From NCBI GenBank assembly GCA_035325645.1, contig DAOKZK010000046.1, positions 1 to 19,971 of the forward strand: 19,971 nucleotides of DNA, given 5' to 3'. Within the stretch, counting starts at the first letter, position 1; each line of letters starts with the position of its first letter. Position numbers and translations under genes: made by a program. The notes beneath the pieces are model-generated. The model had not been told where the DNA came from, made no database searches, and worked only from the letters and a program-made list of their open reading frames with translations. The DNA is from Macondimonas sp035325645 (GTDB lineage Bacteria > Pseudomonadota > Gammaproteobacteria > UBA5335). Shown here one piece after another: positions 1 through 7,319 of this stretch.

Positions 1-47
1 TCGCGCTCATCTCCCATCGGCCAACGCCCGACGCATCCGGAACACCC

Positions 48-827
48 ATGCAGATCGCGAGCTGGAACGTCAATTCGCTGAAAGTGCGCCTGCCGCATGT
101 GCTCGACTGGCTGCGGGACAACCCCGTGGACGCGCTGGCGCTGCAGGAGACCAAGCTGACGGACGGCCTGTTTCCGGTCGATGCCCTGCGGGAGGCTGGT
201 TACGCGGCGGTGTTCGCCGGCCAGTCGGCCTACAACGGCGTGGCGGTGCTCAGCCGGCTGCCGATGACGGCGGTGCGCACCGGCCTGCCCGGCTTCGAGG
301 ATCCGCAGCAGCGCGTACTGGCCTGCACCATCGGGCCGCTGCGGCTGATCAACCTCTATGTGCCCAACGGCCAGTCGGTGGACAGCGACAAGTACGTCTA
401 CAAGCTCGCGTGGCTGGCGCATCTGCGCGACTACCTGCAAGCTGAACTGGCGGAGCATCCGTATCTGGCGGTGGTCGGGGATTTCAACATCGCGCCGGAT
501 GACCGGGATGTGCACGATCCGGCCGCCTGGGCCGGACAGGTGCTGTGCAGCGAGCCGGAACGCGCCGCCCTGCAGCGCCTGCTCGATCTGGGGCTCGCCG
601 ACAGCCTGCGCCTGCACGAGCAGGGCGGCGGGATCTACAGCTGGTGGGACTACCGGATGATGGCCTTTCGCCGCAAGCGCGGCTTGCGCATCGATCTGAT
701 TCTGGTCAACCCCGCGCTGGCGGAGCGGTGCGTGGAAAGCCGGGTGGACCCGACACCGCGCGGGTGGGAGCGGCCGTCCGATCATGCGCCGGTGATCGCG
801 CGCTTCGAGGGTCTCGGCCTCGGCTGA
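48..827 (+). CDS. xthA: Exodeoxyribonuclease III-type AP endonuclease
   Basis: A 259-residue cytoplasmic DNA-repair nuclease of the exonuclease III/AP endonuclease family (Mg-dependent 5' cleavage at abasic sites and 3'-5' removal of blocked ends, by family knowledge). The conserved catalytic blocks are visible in order: N-terminal SWNVNSLKVRL (Asn7), LQETK with metal-binding Glu34, NLYVPNG (Tyr104), VGDFNIAP (Asp145, Asn147), RIDLIL (Asp216) and the C-terminal SDHAPV with Asp245-His246. Glu34 and Asn7 fall at the same numbers as in E. coli ExoIII. Length is slightly shorter than the 268 residues of E. coli. The ATG is preceded by GGA six bases upstream, and the family N-terminus begins at this Met. 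It stands alone, with 77 bases before the next gene. Paralogues of this family (XthA, ExoA) are hard to separate by eye, so the symbol is likely rather than certain. Confidence 0.93.
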   Translation: MQIASWNVNSLKVRLPHVLDWLRDNPVDALALQETKLTDGLFPVDALREAGYAAVFAGQSAYNGVAVLSRLPMTAVRTGLPGFEDPQQRVLACTIGPLRLINLYVPNGQSVDSDKYVYKLAWLAHLRDYLQAELAEHPYLAVVGDFNIAPDDRDVHDPAAWAGQVLCSEPERAALQRLLDLGLADSLRLHEQGGGIYSWWDYRMMAFRRKRGLRIDLILVNPALAERCVESRVDPTPRGWERPSDHAPVIARFEGLGLG

Positions 828-843
828 TCCACCGCTCGACGGC

Positions 844-871
844 TTGCGCCCGGTAGGCGCCGGGCTACGAT
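844..871 (+). promoter_or_regulatory. Candidate sigma-70 promoter of the tandem GST-domain gene
   Basis: TTGCGC (844-849) and TACGAT (866-871) are separated by 16 bases and lie about 34 bases before the ATG at 905. The spacer contains overlapping GC-rich inverted repeats (CCCGG/CCGGG type), which could be incidental in this GC-rich DNA. Supported by motif matches only. Confidence 0.4.
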
Positions 872-904
872 GATCATGGGACCCTCGCCTGACCGGAGCA
901 CGCC

Positions 905-1675
905 ATGGCCGCCTTGCATCGGCTCGACGTCATCACTTCTTTGCTGTCCACGCTGCTGGGGCTCGGGCGCGGCATGATGGCGCAGCCCGCAGCCGTTCAC
1001 GCCCCGCCGCCCGCGCAGCGGCTCCGGCTCTACGACATGGAAGGCTGTCCGTTCTGCCGCGCGGCCCGCGAAGCGCTCTCGGCGCTGCATCTGGACGCCG
1101 AGATCTTCCCCTGTCCCAAGGGCGGCACACGCTTTCGGCCCGAGGTCGTGACGCTGGGCGGCAAGGCGCAGTTTCCCTATCTCGTCGATCCCAACACCGG
1201 CGCTGGGATGTACGAATCCGAAGCCATCGTCGCGTATCTCTTTCGCACTTATGGCGGCGGCCCGGTGCCGCTGCACTATCGCGGCGCGGTGATCAAGCAG
1301 CTCGGCAACGGCTTGGGCAGCCTGGTGCGTGCCGGAAAGGGCGTTCGCGTCCGCGCTTCACACGCCCCCGCGCAACCGCTGCATCTGTGGAGCTTCGAGG
1401 CGAGCCCGTATTGCAGGCTGGTGCGTGAACGGCTCACCGAGCTGGAACTGCCCTATGTGCTGCACAACGTGGCCAAGGAGCAGCGCGCAGAGCTGGGCCG
1501 CGCACGTCAGCGTCACCCGCCGCCCTATGTGCCGGTTGCCGGCGGCAAGCGCGCGGCGCACTTCGCGCGTACCGGCCACATGCAGGTGCCCTATCTGGAG
1601 GACCCCAACACCGACGTGAAAATGCTGGAGTCGGCCGCCATCCTCGACTACCTGGAACGCACCTACGCCGCTTGA
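905..1675 (+). CDS. Tandem GST N-terminal (thioredoxin-fold) domain protein
   Basis: A 256-residue protein made of two glutathione S-transferase N-terminal/glutaredoxin-like domains in a row, with no helical GST C-terminal domain apparent. Domain 1 (about 39-116) has the redox motif CPFC (Cys48, Cys51), a cis-proline loop FPYLVDPNT (near 90-98) and the glutathione-contact segment YESEAI (103-108). Domain 2 (about 159-253) repeats the plan with SPYC (Cys170 only), VPYLEDPNT (228-236) and LESAAI (241-246). The first 25 residues are moderately hydrophobic or amphipathic and could touch the membrane; no cleavable signal is clear. The ATG follows GGAG with six-base spacing. A thiol redox or glutathionylation role is inferred from the fold; the substrate is unknown. 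The second domain lacks the N-terminal Cys of CxxC, so the two halves may have different chemistry. Confidence 0.75.
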   Translation: MAALHRLDVITSLLSTLLGLGRGMMAQPAAVHAPPPAQRLRLYDMEGCPFCRAAREALSALHLDAEIFPCPKGGTRFRPEVVTLGGKAQFPYLVDPNTGAGMYESEAIVAYLFRTYGGGPVPLHYRGAVIKQLGNGLGSLVRAGKGVRVRASHAPAQPLHLWSFEASPYCRLVRERLTELELPYVLHNVAKEQRAELGRARQRHPPPYVPVAGGKRAAHFARTGHMQVPYLEDPNTDVKMLESAAILDYLERTYAA

Positions 1676-1690
1676 GCGCCGCCCGCCGCA

Positions 1691-1719
1691 TGGGCAAGCG
1701 CGGGCCGCGCCACTATACT
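1691..1719 (+). promoter_or_regulatory. Candidate promoter of lptM-lysA-polA
   Basis: TGGGCA (1691-1696) and TATACT (1714-1719) are 17 bases apart. A start near 1726 would give a leader of about 30 bases before the lptM ATG at 1757. The -10 matches five of six consensus positions and the -35 four of six. It is the only reasonable promoter seen ahead of the lptM, lysA and polA run. Confidence 0.5.
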
Positions 1720-1756
1720 GGCCGCCTGATCGTTCCTCCCATCGCGGATCGTCCTC

Positions 1757-1912
1757 ATGTCGCTGGCGCGCCTCGTGCTGCTGTCTCTGAGCCTGCTTCT
1801 GGTCGCCGGCTGCGGCCAGAAAGGCGAGCTGTACCGACCGGACGAGGCGCGACCGGCCGAAAAGCCGGCGACGACGCCGGCCGCCGTGCCCGATCCCCTC
1901 GCCACCGAGTAA
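1757..1912 (+). CDS. lptM: Small LptM (YifL-type) outer-membrane lipoprotein
   Basis: A 51-codon gene, MSLARLVLL to DPLATE, immediately upstream of lysA. It has a lipoprotein signal: a positive N-terminus, a run of Leu/Val, and the lipobox LVAGC with the acylated Cys19. The residues after it, CGQKGELYRP, match the family signature CGxKGPLYxP except that Glu replaces the usual Pro. The rest is a Pro/Ala-rich tail. LptM is known in enterobacteria to bind the LptDE lipopolysaccharide translocon and help its disulfide-dependent maturation; that function is assigned here by family. Genes of this type commonly sit directly before lysA or dapF, as here with a 10-base gap. The call rests on lipobox, motif and position. 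Confidence 0.85.
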   Translation: MSLARLVLLSLSLLLVAGCGQKGELYRPDEARPAEKPATTPAAVPDPLATE

Positions 1913-1922
1913 ACCCCGACTC

Positions 1923-3173
1923 ATGGATCATTTTCATTATCGCGACGGGCGGCTGCACGCCGAGGACGTCGATTTGGAAGCGCTGGCCGCGGCCTACGGC
2001 ACGCCCGCCTATGTCTATTCGCGCGCCACGCTGACCCGCCATTTCCGCGTGATGACCGAAGCGCTGGGCGATCAGCCGCACCTGATCTGCTACGCCGTGA
2101 AGGCCAATGCGAACCTCGCGGTGCTGAACGTCCTGGCGCGCTTGGGTTCGGGCTTCGACATCGTCTCGGGCGGTGAGCTGGCGCGCGTGCTGCAAGCCGG
2201 CGGCGATCCGGCCAAGGTGGTGTTTTCCGGCGTCGGCAAGCGCGCGGCGGAGCTGGAACAAGCGCTCTCGGTCGGCATCCGCTGCTTCAATGTCGAGTCG
2301 ATCGCCGAACTCGAGCGCCTGGATCGGATCGCGCGTGCCCACGGCGTCGCGGCGCCGGTGTCGCTGCGCGTCAATCCCGACGTGGACGCACAGACCCATC
2401 CCTACATCGCTACGGGCCTGAAGGACAACAAGTTCGGTATCGCCATCAGCGAGGCGGAAGCAGCCTACGCGCGCGCGGCCGACGCACCCGGGATCCGGGT
2501 GGTGGGCGTGGATTGCCACATCGGCTCGCAGCTCACCAAAACCGCGCCTTTCGTCGATGCCCTGGATCGTGTGCTCAAGCTGGTCGATCGGCTGGCCGAG
2601 CAGGGGATCGCGCTGCAGCATCTGGACGTCGGCGGTGGGCTGGGCATCCGCTACCGGGACGAAACGCCACCGGATCCGGCCGCGTATGCCGCAGCGCTGC
2701 GCGAGCGGTTGGCCGGCCGGGCGCTGGAGCTGATCCTGGAACCGGGCCGGGTGCTGGTCGGCAATGCGGGCATCCTGCTCACGCGCGTCGAATACCTCAA
2801 GGACCAGAGCGAGCGACACTTCGCCATCGTCGATGCGGGCATGAACGACCTGCTGCGCCCCGCGCTGTATCAGGCCTGGCAGGAGATCGTGACGGTACGC
2901 GAGCAACCGGACCGGCCCGAGGCGGTCTACGACGTCGTCGGGCCGGTGTGCGAAACGGCTGATTTCCTCGGCAAGGCGCGGCCGCTGCGCATCGCCGAGG
3001 GCGATCTGCTCGCAGTGCGCTCGGCGGGCGCCTACGGCTTCGTGATGGCGTCTCAATACAATGCGCGGCCCCGCCCACCGGAACTGTTGGTGGACGGTGA
3101 TCGCATCCACGTGGCGCGGACGCGCGAGTCGGTCAACGACCTGTGGGCCGGCGAAAGCCTGTTGCCGGATTGA
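1923..3173 (+). CDS. lysA: Diaminopimelate decarboxylase
   Basis: A 416-residue PLP enzyme of fold type III that converts meso-diaminopimelate to L-lysine, the last step of lysine synthesis. Visible landmarks: CYAVKAN with the PLP-binding Lys60, the SGGEL motif (82-86), HIGSQL (199-204), the glycine-rich phosphate loop VGGGLGIRY (236-244), EPGR (273-276), VCETADFLG with the catalytic-loop Cys343 and Glu344, and the C-terminal GAYGFVMASQYN (369-380). Length is normal for the family. The ATG at 1923 gives the usual N-terminus (MDHFHYRDGRLHAEDVDL). It follows lptM by 10 bases and precedes polA by 7, so the three are probably cotranscribed. dapF, often the next gene in related genomes, is not here. 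Confidence 0.97.
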   Translation: MDHFHYRDGRLHAEDVDLEALAAAYGTPAYVYSRATLTRHFRVMTEALGDQPHLICYAVKANANLAVLNVLARLGSGFDIVSGGELARVLQAGGDPAKVVFSGVGKRAAELEQALSVGIRCFNVESIAELERLDRIARAHGVAAPVSLRVNPDVDAQTHPYIATGLKDNKFGIAISEAEAAYARAADAPGIRVVGVDCHIGSQLTKTAPFVDALDRVLKLVDRLAEQGIALQHLDVGGGLGIRYRDETPPDPAAYAAALRERLAGRALELILEPGRVLVGNAGILLTRVEYLKDQSERHFAIVDAGMNDLLRPALYQAWQEIVTVREQPDRPEAVYDVVGPVCETADFLGKARPLRIAEGDLLAVRSAGAYGFVMASQYNARPRPPELLVDGDRIHVARTRESVNDLWAGESLLPD

Positions 3174-3180
3174 TGCGGAT

Positions 3181-5913
3181 ATGACGGTCCCGCCCACCCC
3201 GCCCGTGCCGCTGGTCCTGGTGGACGGTTCCAGCTATCTCTATCGCGCCTTCCACGCCCTGCCGCCGCTCAGCACCCGTGACGGCCGGCCCACCGGCGCG
3301 GTGCTGGGCGTCTACAACATGCTGCGCAAGCTGATTCAGGAGTTGCAGCCGCAGCGCCTGGCGGTGGTGTTCGATGCGCGCGGCAAGACCTTTCGCGATG
3401 AGCTGTTCCAGGCCTACAAGGCGCATCGACCCGCCATGCCGGACGATCTGGCCCGCCAGGTCGAGCCGCTCAAGGCGCTGATCCGCGCCATGGGCGTGCC
3501 GCTGCTGGAAGTCGCCGGCGTGGAGGCGGACGATGTCATCGGCACCCTAGCGCGGCAGGCGGCCGAGCGGCAGTTGGAGACAGTCATCTCCACCGGTGAC
3601 AAGGACATGGCACAGCTCGTCGACGGTCATGTCGCCCTGGTCAACACCATGACCGGCAGCTGGCTCGATCGCGCCGGCGTGGTGGCCAAGTTCGGCGTGC
3701 CGCCCGATCACATCGTCGATTATCTCGCTCTCATCGGCGACAGCAGCGACAACATCCCGGGCGTGCCCCAGGTCGGACCCAAGACGGCGGCCAAATGGCT
3801 CGGCACCTATGGCAGCCTGGACGCGCTCGTAGCGGCAGCCGATGCGATCACGGGCAAGGTCGGCGAATCCCTGCGCGAGAATCTTGAACAACTGGCGCTT
3901 TCCCGCGAACTGGCACGCATTCGCACGGATGTGCCGTTGGAGCGGTCGCTCGACGAGCTGCGTCCCGCTCCTGCCGATACCGACGCCCTTTTGACGCTGG
4001 CGCAGGAACTGGAGCTGGGCGGGCTGCTGCGCGAACTGAAGCGCGACGGCAGCGCGGCCACGGATATGGCAGCGTCAGCCGCGAGCGCAGGCCCCGGCGA
4101 GGAGCCGCGTTATCACTGCATCCGCGAGACGGCCGACCTCGAACGCTGGCTGGCGCGGCTGGAAGCAGCCGAGCTGATCGCACTGGATACCGAAACCACC
4201 AGCCTGAACAGCCTCGAGGCCCGCATCGTCGGTATCTCCTTCGCCGTCGATCCGGGGGAGGCGATCTATATCCCGCTCGCGCACGAAGGACTCGAAGCCG
4301 CGCCCCAGCTCGATCGCGACGCAACCCTGTCGCGGCTCAAGCCCTTGCTGGAGGATGGCACCCGCCCCAAGCTCGGCCAGAACCTCAAATACGACCGCGC
4401 GGTCCTGGAAAACCACGGCATACGCCTTCGCGGCATCCGCCATGACACGATGCTGGAGTCCTATGTGCTGGACAGCACGGCGCGGCACGACCTGGACGCC
4501 ATGGCCTTGCGCGAACTCGGCGTCGCGACGATGACTTACGAATCGGTGACCGGCAAGGGCGCCAAGCAGATTCCCTTTGCCGCCGTGCCCATCGAGACCG
4601 CGACCCGCTACGCGGCCGAGGATGCGGACATCGCGCTGCGCCTGCATCGGGTGATGTGGCCGCGCCTGCAGGCGACCCCAGCGCTGGAAGCGATCTATAC
4701 CATGCTCGAGATGCCTCTGTTGCCTGTGCTGGGGCGCATGGAGCGCACGGGTGTGCGCGTCGATGCAGCGCTGCTGCAAGCCCAGAGCGCGGAGTTGTCC
4801 GCCGAGATGGCGCGTCTGCGCGAGGCGGCGCAGCTCGAAGCCGGCAGCCCGTTCAACCTCGACTCCCCCAAGCAGTTGCAGGAAGTCCTCTTCGACAAGC
4901 TGGGCCTCCCGGTCGTGCGCAAGACGCCCACCGGCCAGCCGTCGACGGCCGAGGACGTCCTGCAGGAACTCGCCGCCGACTATCCCTTGCCGCGGCTGAT
5001 CCTCGAGTACCGCAGCCTGGCCAAGCTCAAATCGACCTACACCGACAAGCTGCCGGGGCAGATCGACCCGCGCACCGGGCGCATCCATACCTCCTACCAG
5101 CAGGCGGTTGCGGCCACGGGCCGGCTGTCCTCCGCCGATCCCAACCTGCAGAACATCCCCGTGCGCACCGCGCAAGGCCGGCGCATCCGCCAGGCCTTCA
5201 TCGCCGATCCGGGGCATGTGCTGCTCTCGGCGGACTATTCCCAGATCGAGCTGCGCATCATGGCGCATTTGTCCGGGGATGTCCGACTGTGCCAGGCCTT
5301 CGCCCAAGGCGAGGACGTGCACCGCGCCACGGCGGCGGAAGTGTTCGGCGTGCCACTCGATCAGGTGCAGGGCGAGCAGCGCCGCGCGGCCAAGGCCATC
5401 AACTTCGGTCTCATCTACGGCATGTCGGCTTTCGGGCTGGCGCGCCAGCTCGGCATCGCGCGCGAGGCGGCGCAGCGCTACGTCGATCTCTACTTCGAGC
5501 GCTATCCCGGCGTGCGCGTCTTCATGGACCAGACCCGCGCCCGGGCGCGCGAGCAGGGTTATGTGGAAACTGTGTTCGGCCGCCGCCTCTACGTGCCGGA
5601 CATCCACGCGCGCAACGCGAGCCTGCGCCAGTACGCCGAACGCACCGCTATCAACGCACCCATGCAGGGCACTGCGGCGGACATCATCAAGCGCGCCATG
5701 ATCGCCATCGATCGCTGGATCACGGAGGAGGCCGTGCCGGCACGGATGATCCTGCAGGTGCATGACGAACTGGTGTTCGAGATCCCCGTTGATGCCGTCG
5801 CGTCGGTCCGGGAGGGGGTGCTGGCGCGCATGCGCGGCGCGGCAGATCTGGCCGTGCCGCTGGAGGTGGAGGCAGGCGTCGGCGCGAACTGGGACGCGGC
5901 CCATGGCGCCTGA
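3181..5913 (+). CDS. polA: DNA polymerase I
   Basis: A 910-residue repair and Okazaki-maturation polymerase with all three activities apparently intact. 5'-3' nuclease domain (about 9-290): LVDGSSYLYRAFHAL (Asp15), VEADDVIG (Asp117, Asp118), TGDKDMAQL (Asp140, Asp142) and GDSSDNIPGV with a helix-hairpin-helix (187-203). 3'-5' proofreading domain: LDTETT (Asp336, Glu338), NLKYDRAVL (Asp405) and YAAEDAD (Tyr477, Asp481). Polymerase: motif A ADYSQIELR (Asp685), motif B RRAAKAINFGLIYG (Lys738, Phe742, Tyr746) and motif C QVHDELVFE (Asp862). E. coli Pol I has 928 residues. The reading frame is open upstream to 3061 inside lysA, but the conserved N-terminus starts at the ATG at 3181, seven bases after the lysA stop. 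Its 3' end faces the permease gene with a six-base gap. Confidence 0.97.
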   Translation: MTVPPTPPVPLVLVDGSSYLYRAFHALPPLSTRDGRPTGAVLGVYNMLRKLIQELQPQRLAVVFDARGKTFRDELFQAYKAHRPAMPDDLARQVEPLKALIRAMGVPLLEVAGVEADDVIGTLARQAAERQLETVISTGDKDMAQLVDGHVALVNTMTGSWLDRAGVVAKFGVPPDHIVDYLALIGDSSDNIPGVPQVGPKTAAKWLGTYGSLDALVAAADAITGKVGESLRENLEQLALSRELARIRTDVPLERSLDELRPAPADTDALLTLAQELELGGLLRELKRDGSAATDMAASAASAGPGEEPRYHCIRETADLERWLARLEAAELIALDTETTSLNSLEARIVGISFAVDPGEAIYIPLAHEGLEAAPQLDRDATLSRLKPLLEDGTRPKLGQNLKYDRAVLENHGIRLRGIRHDTMLESYVLDSTARHDLDAMALRELGVATMTYESVTGKGAKQIPFAAVPIETATRYAAEDADIALRLHRVMWPRLQATPALEAIYTMLEMPLLPVLGRMERTGVRVDAALLQAQSAELSAEMARLREAAQLEAGSPFNLDSPKQLQEVLFDKLGLPVVRKTPTGQPSTAEDVLQELAADYPLPRLILEYRSLAKLKSTYTDKLPGQIDPRTGRIHTSYQQAVAATGRLSSADPNLQNIPVRTAQGRRIRQAFIADPGHVLLSADYSQIELRIMAHLSGDVRLCQAFAQGEDVHRATAAEVFGVPLDQVQGEQRRAAKAINFGLIYGMSAFGLARQLGIAREAAQRYVDLYFERYPGVRVFMDQTRARAREQGYVETVFGRRLYVPDIHARNASLRQYAERTAINAPMQGTAADIIKRAMIAIDRWITEEAVPARMILQVHDELVFEIPVDAVASVREGVLARMRGAADLAVPLEVEAGVGANWDAAHGA

Positions 5914-5919
5914 CGTCGA

Positions 5920-7002
5920 TCATTGGTCCGGCTCGACCCTCGTCGCAGCATCCGATCGACTCTCGCCCAATGCAGCGGACCAGGCGTTGATGACGGCATT
6001 GACGACCGTCGCCATGGGGATGGCGAAAAACGCACCCCAGAATCCCCAGATATTCCCGAAGAACAGGATCGCCACGACAATGGCGACGGGATGGAGCTTG
6101 ACGGCCTCGCCCAGCAGCACAGGCGCGAGCATATTGCCGTCTATGAACTGAATCACACCATAGGCGAGCGTCGCCAGCAGGAACTCCTGGGATATCCCCC
6201 ACTGCAAATAGGCCACCATGGCCACGGGAATCGCCACGACCGTAACGCCGACATAGGGGATGAGCACCGAAAGACCCGTGAGAACCGCCAGCAAGATGGC
6301 GTAATTGAGCCCCAGCAGGCTGAAGACGACGAATGACGCGGCTGCAACGATCATGATTTCGATGAATTTGCCCCGGACGTAATTGCTGAACTGCTGTTGC
6401 GCTTCATGCCACACGCGAACGGCCAGTTCGCGATCGTCAGGCAGAAAACGCTTGAACCATTCGAGGATTTGCGTGCCGTCCTTCAGCAGGAAAAACACCA
6501 GGAAAGGGACCAGGAAGATGTAGACCAGCAGCGCGGCCGCGCCCATGAGGGAGGAAAACGAATACCCCAGAAGGCGCTGGCTCAGCTGCAGGCCCTGGGC
6601 GCGGAATTGGGCCAGAAGCCCGTTGATTTCCGCCTCGGATACCAGATTCGGATACTGCTGCGGCAAGGTCATGAGAGCGGAATGCGCCGACGCCACCAAG
6701 GAAGGGATCTGCTGGGCAAAGGTCGTCAACTGCTGAAGGAACAGGGGCAGAAGGGCGAAGATCGTCAGGATCAGGCCCCCGAGGAACAGGGAAAACACGA
6801 TGATCACCGCGCCCAGATGAGGGATGCCCTTGCTCGTCAACCAGCGCACCTGGGGATGAAGCAGGAAGGCGATGAGGACACTGGCATAGACCGGCGCCAT
6901 CATCTTGGCCATCCCGATGATAAGCCCCGAGATCAGGATCATCATGGCCACCAGCATCACCACCCGACGGTCGGCAAATGCTTGTCTCAGCCACTCGCGC
7001 AT
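5920..7002 (-). CDS. AI-2E/PerM-family membrane transporter
   Basis: A 360-residue inner-membrane protein of the AI-2E family (PerM/TqsA/YdiK type). A hydrophobic pair near residues 14-45 is followed by further segments around 63-90, a long soluble loop (about 90-160) and several closely spaced helices. The C-terminal family signature is present: GNMLAPVLLGEAVKLHP, then FGNIWGFWGAFFAIPMATVVNAVI. Members export signalling molecules or act as antiporters; the substrate cannot be read from sequence. The frame stays open to 7191, but the ATG at 7002 is the better start: AGGAGG lies at 7018-7013 about ten bases upstream, and the hydrophobic domain begins just after. It is downstream of engB on the same strand, across the small-RNA locus, and converges with polA. 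Confidence 0.88.
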   Translation of the reverse strand: MREWLRQAFADRRVVMLVAMMILISGLIIGMAKMMAPVYASVLIAFLLHPQVRWLTSKGIPHLGAVIIVFSLFLGGLILTIFALLPLFLQQLTTFAQQIPSLVASAHSALMTLPQQYPNLVSEAEINGLLAQFRAQGLQLSQRLLGYSFSSLMGAAALLVYIFLVPFLVFFLLKDGTQILEWFKRFLPDDRELAVRVWHEAQQQFSNYVRGKFIEIMIVAAASFVVFSLLGLNYAILLAVLTGLSVLIPYVGVTVVAIPVAMVAYLQWGISQEFLLATLAYGVIQFIDGNMLAPVLLGEAVKLHPVAIVVAILFFGNIWGFWGAFFAIPMATVVNAVINAWSAALGESRSDAATRVEPDQ

Positions 7003-7012
7003 CGCGGATCTC

Positions 7013-7018
7013 CCTCCT
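7013..7018 (-). promoter_or_regulatory. Shine-Dalgarno site fixing the permease start
   Basis: On the minus strand AGGAGG (7018 down to 7013) precedes the ATG at 7002 by about ten bases. It is a full match to the ribosome-binding consensus and argues against the longer reading that would begin at 7191. Confidence 0.75.
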
Positions 7019-7170
7019 GTTCCTGGAACCCTGCGCCGGATTTGATGATCATCGCCGTGCCACAGCGGGACGGCCACCGGCGTGGCCTTGACCGCAGGAC
7101 AGCCGGTCATGGCATTTCTGCGAGGTGAAGCCTTCGGAAGCTTCGGCGCCTCAGACCAAGCGGTCATCGT

Positions 7171-7198
7171 TGAACTTCCACGAGGCCCCATAGTCTAT
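7171..7198 (+). promoter_or_regulatory. Candidate sigma-E/AlgU (RpoE-type) promoter of the small RNA
   Basis: TGAACTT (7171-7177) and TCTAT (7194-7198) are separated by 16 bases counted from GAACTT. Known RpoE/AlgU promoters have GAACTT, 16-17 bases, then TCTRA-like; only the last -10 base deviates. The predicted start, 6-7 bases downstream, falls at about 7205, where a perfect hairpin begins. A sigma-70 reading (TTGAAC to TATGTA) would need a 20-base spacer and fits less well. ErsA in Pseudomonas aeruginosa, at the equivalent locus, is AlgU-dependent. Confidence 0.6.
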
Positions 7199-7204
7199 GT
7201 AGGC

Positions 7205-7319
7205 GAGTATCGCAACGATACTCTTCCTACCCTGAGTAAGCGGGCTCGCTGGTTTCCCCCAAGACCGCAGTCCGCTGTGACCGCGATGGCTTCCCCCTTC
7301 GGCCATCGCGGTTTTTTTT
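7205..7319 (+). ncRNA. Candidate small RNA at the spf/ErsA locus (polA-engB region)
   Basis: A predicted RNA of about 115 nt in the noncoding stretch between the permease gene and engB. It starts with a perfect eight-pair hairpin, GAGTATCG (7205-7212), loop CAA, CGATACTC (7216-7223). A pyrimidine-rich stretch follows (7221-7232), then a short AGCG/CGCT stem (7239-7250), an exposed TTTCCCCC tract (7253-7260) and a strong intrinsic terminator. No convincing ORF lies within it: the frame open at 7082-7336 runs through the terminator and resembles nothing. The locus and orientation match Spot 42 in E. coli and ErsA in Pseudomonas, both transcribed in the polA direction towards a convergent engB. 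Sequence homology to either was not tested, so this is called by position, promoter, structure and terminator. A base-pairing regulator of envelope or carbon functions is only an inference. Confidence 0.65.
7280..7319 (+). terminator. Strong rho-independent terminator of the candidate small RNA
   Basis: CCGCGATGGC (7281-7290) pairs perfectly with GCCATCGCGG (7302-7311), extended by A7280-T7312, around an 11-base C-rich loop. Eight T residues follow (7312-7319). It works on the + strand only, since the minus strand has no T-run after the stem. It lies after no + strand protein gene (polA ends 1.4 kb upstream), so something else must be terminated here. The T-run overlaps the engB stop codon (7318-7320). 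Confidence 0.93.

Noticed and set aside
846..865. GC-rich inverted repeat after xthA as a terminator
   Set aside because: There is no T-run after the stem on either strand, and it overlaps the candidate promoter spacer; short GC palindromes are expected in this GC-rich DNA.
3061..3180. polA reading frame extended upstream into lysA
   Set aside because: The extra 40 residues are an off-frame reading of the lysA C-terminus and look unlike Pol I; the conserved N-terminal Asp15 block fits the ATG at 3181.
1755..3197. Long minus-strand ORFs opposite lysA and polA (also 4075-5904)
   Set aside because: They are mirror-frame openings caused by high GC at third positions; composition is His/Arg/Gln rich with no domain signal.
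7003..7191. 63-residue N-terminal extension of the permease
   Set aside because: The residues are low-complexity and unlike the family; a full AGGAGG site sits before the ATG at 7002, and the extension would cross the predicted small-RNA promoter.
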